Positions 33,901 to 43,057 of a stretch of DNA of 64,000 bases are shown in pieces. Source of the stretch: Chitinophaga pinensis (GTDB taxonomy: Bacteria > Bacteroidota > Bacteroidia > M30B66); assembly GCA_945883545.1 (NCBI GenBank), contig CAMCXT010000009.1:1-64000 (forward strand), read 5' to 3'. Position 1 is the first letter of the stretch. Each line of letters starts with the position of its first letter. The notes under the pieces were generated by a model. The model did not search any database and had not been told where the DNA came from. It saw only the letters and a program-made list of their open reading frames with translations. The position numbers were made by a program, and so were the translations under genes.

Positions 33901-36900
33901 CCCCAACGCCATTTCCAGCAACCTGAGCAGCTGCTCCATTCAATGTGAAATTTGTTCCAGCAGTAAATGAGCGAGTGCCAGTGAGCAGAATAGAACCATT
34001 TGCTCCAGAAGTTGTAAAAGCTCCGGTTGCATTGGTATTGGCAGAGATTAGTGTAGACCCTGAGAAGCTTAAGAACGCACCTGCTCCTGAAAGTGTATTG
34101 GTTTGGAAATCGATTGTGGCTCCATTGGTTACAATGAAATTGCCGACTGTTGTTCCAAGATTAATATTGCTTGTTAATTGAAGTGTATTGGTCGTTGAAT
34201 TACCTACGTTCCATGCAATATTGTTTGATCCTGTAATGGTAGTTGCCGTTTGATTGAATGTTTGTATACCTGTAGGCTTTACAAAATTCACAATTGTTCC
34301 TGGAGTATCGCTTGATGTCTTTGTAAGTGTGCCGCCAGTGAGCGCAAGGTTTCCTTGAAGTTGGATGTTCACGGATCCACCAAGATTTGCCTGCTTGAAG
34401 TCGAGCGAACCGCCACTGAGTGCAAGGTTGCCTGTGAGGAAAATGTTACCTGCGCCAGCTCCGGTGAATTCTACGTTTCCTGCAGTTTGCGTATAGTTAC
34501 CTAAAATGGTAAGGAAGTAAGTAGAAGCATTGTTGAAGCGGATAGTTCCCGTTCCTGTTGAAGTTACTGTGAAGTTACCGTTTACGTTTACTGTAGCGGT
34601 GTTGCTGTTGAGCGCAAGATTAATTAATGAGGTTTGTGAAGCACAGTTGTAAACGAAGTTCTGGAAGGTTTGATCAAGGTTAACCGGTGCAGTTGTATTG
34701 GTGGTGTAACCTAAGAAACTGATGGTTGATGTTGCTCCCCAAGTTACCAATGGCACTGTTCCGCCAGTGGTGGTGTGAAGGTGGTTGTAACCTCCATTGA
34801 TTACCAGTTCGGCAGTGGTTGCATTGGTAACGATACCGCCATTGTTGATGGCTCCAGTTGAAGCTACTGTGGTGGTGGTATTTGTTGCATTGAAGATGTT
34901 GTTTACGTTGGAATTTGCTGTGGCAAGAACACCACCTACATTTACAACTTGACCAGCATTAGAGAACACTACCGACATTTGGTTAGCGCCGTTACCTATG
35001 GTGAACCATGAACCAGAAGGGATATCTAAGTCGGTGCCTGTGCCTCCAGCGATGGTTAGCGTATTGCCCGGTGCTCCTGCCTGAAGCGTGATGCGGGTTG
35101 AGTTACTCATCGTGATTTGCGCTACCGTTTCGGTTGGAACGTTGGTCGCAGTTGAGTTACCGCCGTTCGGGAACAAAAGCACATCGCCCGGATCTGGCGT
35201 ATTACGCGCTGGTGTCCAGCTGCCTGGAGTTGTCCAATCAGCTGTTCCTGTTGTAGCGTTCCAAGTGTAGGTAGCCGGACCAGCTGGTGCGTTACGGCCA
35301 ACCCACTGTGCAGTGGCAGCCAACGATCCTGTTGTTTCGGTAAGTGCACCCGACGAAACGGTAGTTCCAGCAGTGGAACTTCCTGCGTACTCTGTCCATG
35401 CAGCGCCATTGTAACGGCTCAGCTTGATTGATGCCAAAGTTCCATTTGCATCTCCTGCAACGAAATTGTATTGTGCAGTATAACTATATGTACCAGTTGT
35501 AACGCTGAGGTCACTTGCCCAGTAACGGTTGGCTGTATAATCGGCCGGCGTTGATGGGGTGTTCATGCTTGGATGCGTTGATGCTACTGCACGCACATGT
35601 AAATCTCTTGCGGTGCTGTTGGCACTGAAGGCATAGCTCGCCGGACTGTAATTGGTGCCAGTTCCTACTGGGAAGTTGTAAGTGATTGGCAAGCCAGCAG
35701 TAGCAATCGAGCGGCGCAATTGACCAGTTCCGTTGGTTTGAACAAATGCTGTTGCAGAACCGCCTGTGATGGCGCCCGCTGTAGTGCCTGTAACAGTAAG
35801 GTTGTTTGCGCCCAACTGCGCGATACCAGCAGTTAAAGTAAGGCTGCTCGCCGTGATGGCATTGGTAATGGTAACTGCCGGGTTAGCGCCAGAAGTATTG
35901 TTGATGGTGAGGTTACCTACGTTGGTGTTGATCGCCGAACCTGAGAACTGTGCTGCCGAACCATTGAGTGTGAAATTGGTTCCAGCGGTGAAGGTTCTTG
36001 TACCAGTTAATTGCACCGAACCGTTTGCGCCAGTGGTAGTAAGTGCACCCGTGGCATTGGTGTTTGCAGTGATTAAGCGGCTGGTAGCATTGGATGTGAA
36101 TGTTCCTGTGCCAGTAAGTAAGAATGTCTGGAAGTTTACGCTCGTTCCTGCTTGCGAAAGGAAGTTAGATCCTCCGATAGCAAAGTTGGTGTTGAACTGA
36201 ACTGTATTGGCAGAAGTTCCAGTACCTGCCTCAAATCTCATAACAGCAGTGCCACTTGAAGTAAGTGTTCCACCACTTTGTGTGATTGTTTGTGTAGAAG
36301 AGGCATTGTTGAATCGGAAGATAGTTAGCCCATTACCTGGTTTCGTAATTGCTCCTCCAGTTTGAACGAAATTCCCTCCAACATTATAAACAGGTGTTGA
36401 AGTTCCATTGTTCATGTTGAACGATCCAGCCGACATAGTGAAATTACCGCCAATGTTAAGTGTTGGTGTAGCCGGAGAATTTGTATTGTAGGTAAGTGAA
36501 CCTGATCCTGTGCTGGTGATTGTGAAGTTGCCGTTGACTGTATTCAAAGCACCCAAAAGGTTAATTCCAGCGGTTTGACTTGGGCAATTCCACGTAAAGT
36601 GATGGTAAGATTGAGTCAGGTTCGCGGTGGCAGGCGCGGTTGTACTTGTTGTATAACCAATAATCAAACACGTCGATCCAGAAGCCCAAGTTGCCAAAGG
36701 AATAGATCCTGCTACACTTGTATAATTGTGCTCATACGTACCGCCATTGTTGATCAAGAAGTTCGCGGCAGAACCGCCTGTGATAGCTGCTGCGCTAATT
36801 GCTCCACCGCGGCGGAAGAAACCATCTACAGAAACAGTTGCGCCAGTGATCGTCATTGCAAAGTTACCCATGTCCAATCGCGCTAATGGCGCGATGTATA

Positions 36901-38341
36901 ATGTGCGACCGCTTGCGATTGTTACTGTACCACCTAAGTAAGAAACCGTTGCTGCAGTATTGTTAATGGTAAGGTTTTGGAAAGTTGCAGAAGTGGCAAT
37001 GCTTTGTGCTGTGGTACCGTTGAAGGTAGTGTGAAGAATACCAGTGTTACTGGTAGAATAGGTACCTACTGTGTTTACTAAATTTCCTTTGAAATTCAGG
37101 TTGTGTGTGCCTGAAGTGATCGGGCGGAAGGTTGCACCAGTTGAGGTTGTAAGTGTATTGAAGTTGGCTGTACCTGCGGTGTTGCTAAAATTGTAGTTGT
37201 TAGTCCCATTGTTAACGATGGTAAGGTTTACTGCCCCAGCACCATTTCGGAAGTTCACGGTCCCTGTGCCGTTTACTGTCATGGTACCGAACTGCAAACC
37301 AAGTGTTACGGTTCCAGTGCTTGGTGCTTGAAGTGTAGCGCCAGTGCTTACGTTAATGTCGAAGAGGCGGAAGTTGGCATCGGTCGCAGTTCCGAGAATG
37401 GTAGATGTACCATTTGCGAAGGTACAGATGAGGTCATTTCCAGCGCCGTTGTTCGGATTGATGATTCCGTCGCAACGAAGTGATGGTGTGTTGGTGGCTG
37501 TTGAGCCGAAAGTAAGCGTTCTAGCGCCTGTTTGTGTGAGCGTACCAGAAACCACATACAATTGGTTGTTGATGGTGTGGTTTGCAGTGTTGGTGAGGGT
37601 TCCGCCGTTGATGGTAAAGTCCCAGAAGGTGTTGGCAGTACCGAGTGTCATGGTTGAGCGCGACTCAAAACTTTTTTGGCTGAACGGATTGGTGATAGAG
37701 GCGTTGTTAGCGGTAGAAGAAACCGTGTAGTAGTAGTTCATTGTAGGCGTAGCGATTGCACCACCTGGGTTTTCTGCCGGCATTTGGTTGAACATGAATC
37801 CCGGAGTAGCTCTGGAGTTTGCGTAGGCAGTCCAGTTGAATGCTGCTGGTCTTCCACCGAGGCCCATCCAAGTCCATGCGAGACGAATTTCCCTGTTTGC
37901 AGCCCCTGTGTTAGAGCGATCTCCAGGAGTAGCGATAGCGGTTGTTCCTGACCATCCACCAGCGCCATTGTCGGTGCGGTATTCCGCGTAGGTTGATTCC
38001 CAGTAGATTTGGAAATCTGATCTAAACGGAAGTGTTGGTGTGATGCCCCAGTTTGTTTGTCCGGTGAGGGAACCATTGGCATTTGTACCGCCATCTACTG
38101 GGTTTTGTGGGTCCACATCGATGTGCATGATCACTGGCTCATCTTGTGCGCCACCGGAGTAGCGAACGTAGAGGTAGTTGTCGTCCCACGCCATGTGGTA
38201 AGCGCCGGAAGTTACGTACGCTGCTTCGGCTGCATTGCCATCTAGCGTAATGGTTCCGGTGTTGAACTGCGCTTTGGCTGCAGTAGAAAACAACAAAATC
38301 AGCAACAAAGCTGACAATGGTTTTTTGAAAAAAGTGAGCAT
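21917..38341 (-). CDS. Giant (~5,470 aa) secreted surface protein with T9SS type A sorting domain
   Basis: Signal peptide [25 protein letters not shown] (ATG at 38341, or 38368); CBM9/DOMON-like N-terminus; choice-of-anchor-D-like region; IPT/TIG-like region; C-terminus [17 protein letters not shown]...[25 protein letters not shown]. Confidence 0.9.
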   Translation of the reverse strand: MLTFFKKPLSALLLILLFSTAAKAQFNTGTITLDGNAAEAAYVTSGAYHMAWDDNYLYVRYSGGAQDEPVIMHIDVDPQNPVDGGTNANGSLTGQTNWGITPTLPFRSDFQIYWESTYAEYRTDNGAGGWSGTTAIATPGDRSNTGAANREIRLAWTWMGLGGRPAAFNWTAYANSRATPGFMFNQMPAENPGGAIATPTMNYYYTVSSTANNASITNPFSQKSFESRSTMTLGTANTFWDFTINGGTLTNTANHTINNQLYVVSGTLTQTGARTLTFGSTATNTPSLRCDGIINPNNGAGNDLICTFANGTSTILGTATDANFRLFDINVSTGATLQAPSTGTVTLGLQFGTMTVNGTGTVNFRNGAGAVNLTIVNNGTNNYNFSNTAGTANFNTLTTSTGATFRPITSGTHNLNFKGNLVNTVGTYSTSNTGILHTTFNGTTAQSIATSATFQNLTINNTAATVSYLGGTVTIASGRTLYIAPLARLDMGNFAMTITGATVSVDGFFRRGGAISAAAITGGSAANFLINNGGTYEHNYTSVAGSIPLATWASGSTCLIIGYTTSTTAPATANLTQSYHHFTWNCPSQTAGINLLGALNTVNGNFTITSTGSGSLTYNTNSPATPTLNIGGNFTMSAGSFNMNNGTSTPVYNVGGNFVQTGGAITKPGNGLTIFRFNNASSTQTITQSGGTLTSSGTAVMRFEAGTGTSANTVQFNTNFAIGGSNFLSQAGTSVNFQTFLLTGTGTFTSNATSRLITANTNATGALTTTGANGSVQLTGTRTFTAGTNFTLNGSAAQFSGSAINTNVGNLTINNTSGANPAVTITNAITASSLTLTAGIAQLGANNLTVTGTTAGAITGGSATAFVQTNGTGQLRRSIATAGLPITYNFPVGTGTNYSPASYAFSANSTARDLHVRAVASTHPSMNTPSTPADYTANRYWASDLSVTTGTYSYTAQYNFVAGDANGTLASIKLSRYNGAAWTEYAGSSTAGTTVSSGALTETTGSLAATAQWVGRNAPAGPATYTWNATTGTADWTTPGSWTPARNTPDPGDVLLFPNGGNSTATNVPTETVAQITMSNSTRITLQAGAPGNTLTIAGGTGTDLDIPSGSWFTIGNGANQMSVVFSNAGQVVNVGGVLATANSNVNNIFNATNTTTTVASTGAINNGGIVTNATTAELVINGGYNHLHTTTGGTVPLVTWGATSTISFLGYTTNTTAPVNLDQTFQNFVYNCASQTSLINLALNSNTATVNVNGNFTVTSTGTGTIRFNNASTYFLTILGNYTQTAGNVEFTGAGAGNIFLTGNLALSGGSLDFKQANLGGSVNIQLQGNLALTGGTLTKTSSDTPGTIVNFVKPTGIQTFNQTATTITGSNNIAWNVGNSTTNTLQLTSNINLGTTVGNFIVTNGATIDFQTNTLSGAGAFLSFSGSTLISANTNATGAFTTSGANGSILLTGTRSFTAGTNFTLNGAAAQVAGNGVGANTVGSLTLNNVAGASLSTNVSLSGALNLTSGRLTLGSNNLTLGAASTVSGTLNASNMVVADGTGELRKTFTAAGLFTYPVGDNTTTAEYSPITVNFASGTFSSAFLGVRLADAIHPSNGSVTDNLSRYWVLNPSGISAFSATYTATYLTADIVGTEANLFGGLRNAGNTAWLCQNAVNTGPNTISNTITNFEGGIITGGESAAMGCGTPPVSIWSNPITGTDPGLTNPYTTGDVVTANLTVSGIGRSGVNSNVGNDRYNTTNWPTGALDPAKYFEFTLTPAAGYVINFNSFIYTAQVSGAGTPTITMRSSVDGYTANIGAPTVTGTTISLSGAAYQSISAPITFRIYANALTATTTTYSINNFSFTGNVVSIGTITTSAVSGSPFCAGATGVSVPFTYTPSANFPNGTAIFTAQLSNASGSFAAPTNLQSVTSNASGSQSISATIPALTTTGTGYRIRVVSSAPTVNGSDNGTNISISNSSTSIAPATTQNIATSSNGTTLTVTEGVTPTSRQWKYGTASGGPYTVNLGTTTTQIPNFAGAGTYYIVCESTYGAPCSNTVRSNQVQINVTAPTPEINVTGNAANIVDNDVTPSVLDHTDFANVAWGATFTRTFTIQNTGTGTLNITLPIVIGGAQAGDYTVTTPPSAAIASGGSSNFIVTFTPAAIGLRSANITINNDDSDEAIYNFNIQGTGTPSNLSTIAFNTSTTPQNIDYSTVANQTTNLVATSLAVMEFRIQDGGPTNTDADNLGTTLNAITLNITNWQNLRRLALYNGVTEIAEAAVTGPTVTFTGLTGTEVTAPDNGNRIITVRVSFQATVTDNQQFSFSFTPSDVTALSTNSQFTTFSTVNSETTADRNRIEVTADRINFSTQPNNTSVSVNMAAFAIQFADALGNRDFDSNRTVTLATSGVNISPATPSASITAPHTGVVTFSTVQYTSGPQTAITITANTTGLASSNSSVSNPFNVNVFTFLVGDYRPAFDGADFSFNNSWEQFDGTNWNAVVPSPQSLANLGTPPSRIIIDKQFIAGGGNSQYRYNDIIILSGGDLTFNDDDVTPISEIINAGRKIEVLDGGQFVLQGDMDLPATGNLIVRSGGEMVINQPSIVNNHPMWEGVELFEGGSTLTINDWNWTASSTTAALFNIATAITSNANGYKFGNIVIDVATTANWQLVGGPIGIINLAENDVDISNTSAFWITGATNQTGTNGYVINGNLTVFDGNFSFGSSYSNSAFNHQFTINGNVEIGSNDGLKLHYTGLNTPTALNGSVTVLGDFIVGSTVTSFTNDGGTGTPSRIGLNLRGGTLADPNILDVAPVAVAVPITIGDGTLPTFVKLRTQNLSTNSVGSYTAAITVSNNALLDFGFNTLGTTALNINKTTTAPLGTNTFASNQGSTLVITSPDGIQQASGTLGNVQYSTSNKTFNQLATFWYQGRANQVTGDGLANTSSGKVVIVEQNALATTLTLSNPIGITNATTIDALGGKLEIRQGTLISPAAAPVTSTGRLVMTGGEYRIGELTTCPQLTGAYTLTAGTINLDGAGNQILRGARDYVNLAFSNSGTKTLSSALPAASLNDLVTIQDAAILDVVNNNFDGTSALNMTGTSRFRMSSLNTTLPQLTGTYTLTGGTVELYGSGAGQTHSLRGTVTYNNVELNSTAASVAATQANVVANAGFGLRGTMTVQSPTCFQLGSAFTIADAGTSSFVLAAGSTLKYGGTIDASGATGNIQTDTRTFPTTASYGFVGSITPQAAGTGLPASIVNMYLDKATATDQVTIAANKAVSNQLVLGTGILNTSGNILSLTNTATTAVTGGSANSFVSGSLNRSLPSSLVTGSTYDFPIGKVGPVAYLPASLVNPTTGAGAVSVTMQAFNASSGGTADPNSVGTLSGTEYWSLSASGNFNGSQFTLSRPTAVAPLTSIARSTTTATGTYVYIGGTPSGNQIQNSNFSAGNTQFLAFALPVADPTITTVIPTSPTFAGQLDNTGYVGQTLTITGTGFTSTGSMSVSIGGLPATTFSVVNSTTITAVVAQNASGATVLVTNTITSGSASAAFNFLGWISNASTDWNLNPTWLGGQVPPASVAVTIAHAVTANGVVGNNPNTLTIRSASSLTFGAAGTLTVNTTLTNGGSIDMTSGGVLTMANASTFANGAATFTGGTGTVVFAGTGTVTSSAGVPFNNVTINGAVNPSAGSSIAGTLRVNQSGSIITNALTYGAASTLSYNGTSSQTPNAFEFPAASGPVNFTANNTVNVLLPFSRTVSGNVRILSGNLQSTGAVTLTMSGAVATLEVTGNLLGTDAGVGNDLTLAVTGNVTVNGSNVTTAKVFNANVSTGATLALGRSNFEVRYGSFNVLGTGTLRIDANGNVASVDGNSRIPVYAATANLVYNSGGTYGRFVEWTSATGPAGYPGNVIIQNGTTLNIGTPGADLGVVNTLSLGQTGSAGSLNMQSTAQGITVNGDLNIGSNTGTSTLTLSTNGLSPAIRVGGNWTRTANGVFAGTGANGRGVFFIGATNASITAPSAETFEFMLMQKSVGATVTLNQPITVNQTLDFTTGFLILGANNVTTTSITGGNTSSYVVTNGAGQLFRNVNNTANVFPVGPTTSTYAPASLTQQGTAERLGVRVRTAPAFTATLNNNAEMVNLEWFIDESAGTAGSNSLITNFTWPGSSNAGSLNIAASLYHGNYGTNWQVRPTLATTGSNPYTSQSTANYTGTLSAQNFVVGNLTGILGCQSTAINGTWNNGSTWTDGFVPPAGSNVCINHNVTVNLIDPNPNTVVGLTFAGSGLLTLDGSKVLTFLTGGALANNTGGALNFGAGTVVTNGVMGISGGNPVTINNLTINGNTTISTTPTVTGNFQINAGGSLTAPLTYGDASTLIYNTGAAYGVSNEWTGTGAPGLGIPQNVTIQGTTLNMPAANRGLGGNMTITSGSLALNGTTGDLFVGGNWTRNVSAGFTSNGRAVFFNGAANQTVSVTGGGTESFSYLLVNKSAGNLILDSVEPTNVNVTASVGNVLEVSAGNTIDLNGRTMAITGTGGNINLPSGVASINGGVGSVFSIQNGTKTVTPSGGATLNFGSNVTVALNSGMNFGATTSTINGTLQIALGGFVSTNAPSYATGSTLRYFTGSAYGRGLEWSTNAGPGYPHNVLVDQNGTVTTVNLAAGSATCEIAGNLTLNNGGNVSMGAMANPLIVRGNLSVGGAASGTLTLSTAVGGDVKVAGNLSRNGGGTLTQNGREVEMNGTTPQTISGIATFDFLSINNTGSTVLITTNSQINNRLSLLNGTFELNGFACTMANTSKIAREAGIMTAPPTVNIGDVYDVEYRANLTTDVEFLGTSDVVRDLIVTTGATATLSTNRTFNRDLVLAGGDLNLGGFTLVARGRVASPSFSGSITVSGGGTRTITGTAGSRFDITGLGTNVPLQYTKTVSSFGGTQLVFDTDVLVRIGDGAIDFGAGSPTTINGTLQVLLGGSVGQVLNPCYYGVNSILRFANTVDYQVGINDKTWASGAIASGNPGIPWNVEINDIGTDLQLQSTRALRGNLTITSGTFTLTPAYTGSFNIGGNWTRTGATSAFVHNSKKVIFDRQNAGDQTITVGGTVTAETFYDLEVSPVTGNLAMASASNVTVLNNFNFVSGKFDLNNNQLLVGTSSVNGTITGATTTNYIVTNGGNIRFFANTNATTYNFPIGDVAQFTPFDVVLDNGAQAGAYLQASMTPLPHPNAVGTNAATSYINRYWSVVPSGLAASPVYDVTYKYADTDIVGNDATYRPAKYSTATATPGWVSSPGSGALAIDGTAANHDLALNTFTWDNLTTFSDFSAAGDGAPLPIELLSFDAEPVGNTVLVSWTTASEINNDFFTVERSVDASIFTPIGTVNGAGNSSSTRSYSFVDVQPVMGVSYYRLRQTDFNGDFEVFDPVAVNFGSGMVQGAALFPNPAVEYAHVMINTASSGKGWVRVTDVTGRLISNFQIVMEKGMTPFTLQTDNLAPGKYLVTVEAADGKVYNLPLMKN

Positions 38342-38753
38342 CGCAATCACAGGGGTAGAATCTTTCATAGATGCATTGGTTGTTGGGGAATTCGATTCGA
38401 AATCAATATGGGATACTGTACTTAATGTACCAGAAATTCGATTTTTCTTACATCCGGAAGTTGGGACGTGCGAAGAGGCATTTTCTGAAGATGTAGAAAA
38501 GTACATGTGTTTCAAGTTATCTTTTGGTTACGTACAGAATAAGGTACAATCAAGAAGTTTAAAATTACAGCATGTTTTCGGAATACGCAAATGTTTAATT
38601 TGTTTGATTATCAACACGATATACACGTGTATTTACTTATGTATCAATCAGAATAGGTAGGCAGATGTTAATTAAATCCAACGTCTGTTGAAAAGTTCGT
38701 TTTTGGGTGGTATTGCTTAGGTGTTTATTCTTGTTTGTCCACAATTCAGTTTC

Positions 38754-38892
38754 CAGAATTTCATTATAGTTCCATGCAGCCTCGGACTTAAGTCCGAGGT
38801 TAAAAGGAGTAGAAGTGACCATTTTAGATTCGTGTACCCTCGGAATTTTGTTATAGTTCTGTGCTGCCTCAAACTTGAGTCCGAGGTTAAAT
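38754..38892. repeat. Two degenerate copies (87-bp spacing) of a palindrome-bearing intergenic repeat
   Basis: CCAGAATTTCATTATAGTTCCATGCAGCCTCGGACTTAAGTCCGAGGTTAAA vs TCGGAATTTTGTTATAGTTCTGTGCTGCCTCAAACTTGAGTCCGAGGTTAAA. Confidence 0.75.
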
Positions 38893-38949
38893 ATGGTTTG
38901 CGATGGTTGTACCCCTTTTTCAAAATATTGAAATGCCGCTAAAGATTTT

Positions 38950-38983
38950 GTATCCCCTTTTCAGAATATTGAAAAGGGGATAC
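38950..38983. repeat. 34-bp hairpin, perfect 14-bp arms
   Basis: GTATCCCCTTTTCA GAATAT TGAAAAGGGGATAC. Confidence 0.8.
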
Positions 38984-39146
38984 TGATGTCGCGTATGTAA
39001 AACACAAAAAGTATTTTCCATACTCAATTTTGGCCTGGATTAAAATGTGTGGTACATTGTAATTCTTATACCGTAATAGGTAATTTGTTGATGCTTTTTT
39101 ACCAAAAGATGCGTTTCAATGTGCCCCCAAAAAAACAAACCTACTT

Positions 39147-39166
39147 CCACGGACTAAAGTCCGCGG
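39147..39166. repeat. REP-like palindrome CCACGGACTAAAGTCCGCGG
   Basis: Shares the CGGACT..AGTCCG core with the palindrome at 38780-38799. Confidence 0.6.
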
Positions 39167-39462
39167 CTGCAGGTTCACTAGAAAGATACTTTGTACTTAT
39201 TACTTTCAACTTTAGACTAAGTACTCAACACGAACCCTCCCACTGCTAATACAAGCACTTCGTTTTCTTCATCGCTAAATCTGCCTTAAATGGAAGGTGT
39301 AACATTTTTTGGCAGGTAATATTTGCTGCTAATTCCAAAAACGCCCAAGAGAAAACGCTAATCATTTGTTTTTTCATAATGGCTTCATGGGCTTGCACCT
39401 ATTAATTGATTAATAATTTTCATGATTAATCAATGATTTTACACCTTGAATAAAGGGCAAAA

Positions 39463-39494
39463 AAAAAGGCAAACTCAAATGAGCTTGCCTTTCT
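39463..39494 (-). terminator. Rho-independent terminator of the cold-shock gene
   Basis: AAAGGCAA..CTC AAAT GAG..TTGCCTTT between A and T tracts. Confidence 0.75.
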
Positions 39495-39512
39495 TCTTTA
39501 CTAATTCAGATA

Positions 39513-39704
39513 TTACTTGATCACAGTTACGTTTACTGCGTTAAGGCCTTTTCTACCGCTTTCGGTATCGTAGGTTACCTGATCATTTTCGCGAATGTCT
39601 TGCTTAAGACCTGTAACGTGTACGAAAATTTCTTGTCCATCTTCACCCGTGATAAAACCGAAGCCTTTAGCATCGTTGAAGAATTTTACTGTTCCTTTAT
39701 TCAT
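39513..39704 (-). CDS. Cold-shock domain protein (63 aa)
   Basis: MNKGTVKFFNDAKGFGFITGEDGQEIFVHVTGL: KGFGFI and IFVHV RNP motifs; ATG at 39704. Confidence 0.96.
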   Translation of the reverse strand: MNKGTVKFFNDAKGFGFITGEDGQEIFVHVTGLKQDIRENDQVTYDTESGRKGLNAVNVTVIK

Positions 39705-40225
39705 TTTGTGTTGTTTTTTGTTCCATCTCTGGAACCTCATTAATTATTTATTTTTCTAACACACTGTGTGTTAAAAATCAAAGACAAAAAACAATCTTGA
39801 TAATTAGAAGGTAGAAACTACATTCTTTTTAAAAATCACATTTTTCATTTCTGACGCACAAATGTACCCTAATTTATTAAATTTCAATTATTTTCCTTGT
39901 TTTTGAAGGTAAGATGCATCTAATCAAGTCAATAAACTGGTTGGAAAGGTTTGGAATCTCCGAAATTGAGCATCACATGAGCTTGGTTTAGGCTCTAAAA
40001 AAGTGAGAATCAAGTTTTTTCAGCGCTTAACAGCATGGAATTACGAAAATGCTTGTTAAAGGAAATGGTGATGTGTCGAATCTGAGCAAAGGAAGATTTG
40101 AAAATCTATTTCAGGAAAATCAAAAATTTTGAGGAGTGGCTTTGGGCGATCTCAATCATTGATTTTCCCTGTCATTTTCGTTTGAATCTATTGAAAAGCC
40201 AATGATCAACATGCTGCTGCATGAA

Positions 40226-41368
40226 TTACTGTTTTTTGAGTAGAGCATTTAATTGATCGATATATTCGTTTTTCTCAGGTAAATTTGATTCGAATTTATT
40301 GAGCAACTCTATGGCTTTTTGAATTAAATATTTTGCAGTATCTGGTTTAAGCTTGATTGATATTTCAGCGGCATATGAGGGGAATTCATAGTAATTTGGA
40401 TAATCTTCCATGGCTTGTAGATAAATCCCTAAAGCATGTTCATAGAATTCTGAATTTAAATATCTAGAGGCGATGCCATTATAATCCGCAATTTCAGGTG
40501 GATAATTCATGTTGCCTAATTTGGAGGCTTGTAAAATCAAACTGATTTCATTTTCAATTTTCTGTGGTGGATTGAGTAGTTTATAGTTCATATCTACCTT
40601 AGCTATTTCCGAATATCTATTATGGAAAGGAGTAAAACACTCACTCAAGAAATTTGGCATAGAAACAATTGGAACCGCATTGGGTGAGGAGAAAGTTGCT
40701 TCAAATGCATGAATGTTATTAAAGAAATCGGGAAATTCATTTCTCAATTTACTGTAAGCAGTATGGTGATACCTATCCTTTGATTGGTCGGCTCCTCCAA
40801 CGGAGTAGTAGATTTTATCAAGTGTTTTTTGAGGCTGCTTAGATAATTCACTAATAAGCAATTCTAAGGCATCTAAGGGAGAATTGGCGAAAACTGCATC
40901 GTAGAAGTCAACAGATCGAATTAAGGAATATAGAGCAAACGACGCACTAAATGAATGTCCTACCAGTGTATTATATCCTTCGGCGCGATATGTTTTAAGT
41001 TTTTTAGCAACTTCTTTGGTGATGAAGGTATGAAGTGGTAAATCTGGGCCGTTCAAAGAATCAACATTACATTCTGCCTTTCGATCTTCCAATGGAACCA
41101 CAACAATTACCATCTGAGGAACTTCCTTGGTTTTTTGTAAGGAATTCACAAGCTGGATACATGGCTCAACAAACCAATCGTGTTGACCCTCTAAGATATA
41201 CAACACAGGGAATTTCACATCAGCAGAGGCGTATTTATAGTTTGCTGGGGTTTGAATGTAAATACTCCTTTCTTGATTAAATGCTTCAGAATAGAATTTC
41301 AGCGTATCGATTTTTTGGGCTGAAAGGCTTATAGGAATTACAAATAAATACAATAGAACATTTTTCAT
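40226..41368 (-). CDS. Exported alpha/beta-hydrolase esterase (PF00756-like) with TPR-like C-terminus
   Basis: RSIYIQTPANYKYASADVKFPVLYILEGQHDW, nucleophile elbow VGHSFSASFALY. Confidence 0.85.
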   Translation of the reverse strand: MKNVLLYLFVIPISLSAQKIDTLKFYSEAFNQERSIYIQTPANYKYASADVKFPVLYILEGQHDWFVEPCIQLVNSLQKTKEVPQMVIVVVPLEDRKAECNVDSLNGPDLPLHTFITKEVAKKLKTYRAEGYNTLVGHSFSASFALYSLIRSVDFYDAVFANSPLDALELLISELSKQPQKTLDKIYYSVGGADQSKDRYHHTAYSKLRNEFPDFFNNIHAFEATFSSPNAVPIVSMPNFLSECFTPFHNRYSEIAKVDMNYKLLNPPQKIENEISLILQASKLGNMNYPPEIADYNGIASRYLNSEFYEHALGIYLQAMEDYPNYYEFPSYAAEISIKLKPDTAKYLIQKAIELLNKFESNLPEKNEYIDQLNALLKKQ

Positions 41369-41458
41369 TCAACTTCGTTTTTTTACTTAAGTATGCCTTA
41401 ACAGTTTAACAATATTAATATTTTTGAGTATATTAATTTTCTTTACTTTTACATCGCT

Positions 41459-41845
41459 ATGAAATTTTGGAGAAATCACCATCTTGTTCGTATTTGGACT
41501 ATCATGCTGGCCTTCACTATTTTAAACTGTAGTGTAGACAGTCCTGATCGTTTACCATTCAATACTACCGAAGACTTATCATATAATGATATGGAAAGTG
41601 TTTTGGAGGTTGTGATTGAGAAAGTACTTGATTGCGATAATTTCTTTGTTGAATATGACGACAATGACGAAGGTGATTCAGGTCAATTTTCATTCAAAAA
41701 AGGCATCGACTTTTACACACCTATTGATTTGTATCCCTTTCAGTTTGCAGACGTTGATACATCACCAATCAAACATGCAGGCTACAAAGAAACTTATACA
41801 AGCCAGTTTCACTCTGAATTAGTGCCTCCGCCTCCAAAGGCATAA
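41459..41845 (+). CDS. Hypothetical protein upstream of the RND operon
   Basis: 128-aa ORF with N-terminal hydrophobic segment and acidic central region; co-directional with the RND genes. Confidence 0.65.
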   Translation: MKFWRNHHLVRIWTIMLAFTILNCSVDSPDRLPFNTTEDLSYNDMESVLEVVIEKVLDCDNFFVEYDDNDEGDSGQFSFKKGIDFYTPIDLYPFQFADVDTSPIKHAGYKETYTSQFHSELVPPPPKA

Positions 41846-41923
41846 TTTCTTTTTCGACAAATGGCGTTCAAATATGCGCGCCCTGCCGCCTTTGCGGAAT
41901 TTTAAACATTTAATTTAATTGTC

Positions 41924-43042
41924 ATGAAGAAATTTGTTTTTCGTGGCAGTATGTTGAGCCTCTCTTTGTTGCTCATCATGCTGTTCGCACATTCATGCAC
42001 ATCTGTGCAATCAAAAGAAATAGAAGATACATTTCAGGTAACCAATGGTTATCTCACTGATACCGTGGCATACAGAGAGTATGTGGCAGAATTAATGGCA
42101 TTTAATGCAGTTGAAATTCGAAACCGGGTGAAAGGTTTTGTTGAAGCCATTTTGGTTGACGAAGGGCAAGAGGTTACAAAAGGACAAGTGCTATTTCGTT
42201 TGTCTTCAGATGAATATAACCAGAATTTAGATAAAGCGAATGCACAGGTGAAGCGTGCTCTTGCCGATCTGCGCTCCGCGGAAATTGAACTATCGAATGC
42301 TGAATCTTTATTTCAAAAAAAGATCATTGGTAAACCCGAACGTGACATGCTAGAGGCGAAGGTTGATGCCTTGAAGGCCAATGTTTCAGAAGCAAAATCA
42401 TCAGAATCACAAGCACGACTTAATGTTTCATTTACTGAAATTCGTGCGCCTTTTAACGGTGTAGTGAACAGGATTCCATACAAAGTTGGAAGCTTAATTG
42501 AAGAAGGAACTTTGCTTACAAAACTTTCTGACCCTTCCGAAATCTTTGCATATTTCAATTTGTCTGAAAGTGATTATTTGAATTTAGTTCATCAGTCAAA
42601 TATTGATCAAATTCCCGATCTAAAGTTAGTTCTAGCGAATAACGCACTTTACAATCAAAATGGGAAAGTCGAAACTGTCGAAACTGAAGTAAACTCCCAA
42701 ACAGGCACAATTGGTCTGAGAGCACGTTTTAACAATGCAGAGAAATTAATACGACATGGAAGCTCTGGAAAAGTTCGTTTGCCGTCGGTTTTAAATGGTG
42801 CAATTTTAATTCCTCAAAGATCCACTTTTGAAGTTCAAGGCAAGGTTTACGTGATGGTCGTTAAACCCGATTTTACTGTTGAAATGAGGCGAGTTGAAAT
42901 TGAATCTACTTTGCCAAATTTATATGCCATTCGGAGTGGTTTGAAGCCCAATGAGAAGTTTGTTTTTGAAGGGTTTCAAAGATTAAATGAAGGGGATAAA
43001 ATTAGAACCAACGAGATTTCATTTCTATCAAAACTTAATTAA
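41924..43042 (+). CDS. RND efflux periplasmic adaptor (membrane fusion protein)
   Basis: Lipoprotein-like N-terminus; VEIRNRVKGFVEAILVDEGQEVTKGQVLFRL, FTEIRAPFNGVVNRIPYKVGSLI. Confidence 0.94.
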   Translation: MKKFVFRGSMLSLSLLLIMLFAHSCTSVQSKEIEDTFQVTNGYLTDTVAYREYVAELMAFNAVEIRNRVKGFVEAILVDEGQEVTKGQVLFRLSSDEYNQNLDKANAQVKRALADLRSAEIELSNAESLFQKKIIGKPERDMLEAKVDALKANVSEAKSSESQARLNVSFTEIRAPFNGVVNRIPYKVGSLIEEGTLLTKLSDPSEIFAYFNLSESDYLNLVHQSNIDQIPDLKLVLANNALYNQNGKVETVETEVNSQTGTIGLRARFNNAEKLIRHGSSGKVRLPSVLNGAILIPQRSTFEVQGKVYVMVVKPDFTVEMRRVEIESTLPNLYAIRSGLKPNEKFVFEGFQRLNEGDKIRTNEISFLSKLN

Positions 43043-43057
43043 GTAAATAGAAAGCCC

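Noticed and set aside
22341-38245. Dozens of plus-strand ORFs (Val/Pro-rich) within the giant gene
   Set aside because: Antisense shadows of the Thr/Asn/Gly-rich sense frame, which is continuous with signal peptide and CTD.
38637-39249. Short ORFs (60-140 aa) in the palindrome-rich intergenic region
   Set aside because: Atypical composition, overlap with palindromes on both strands and no domain signal.
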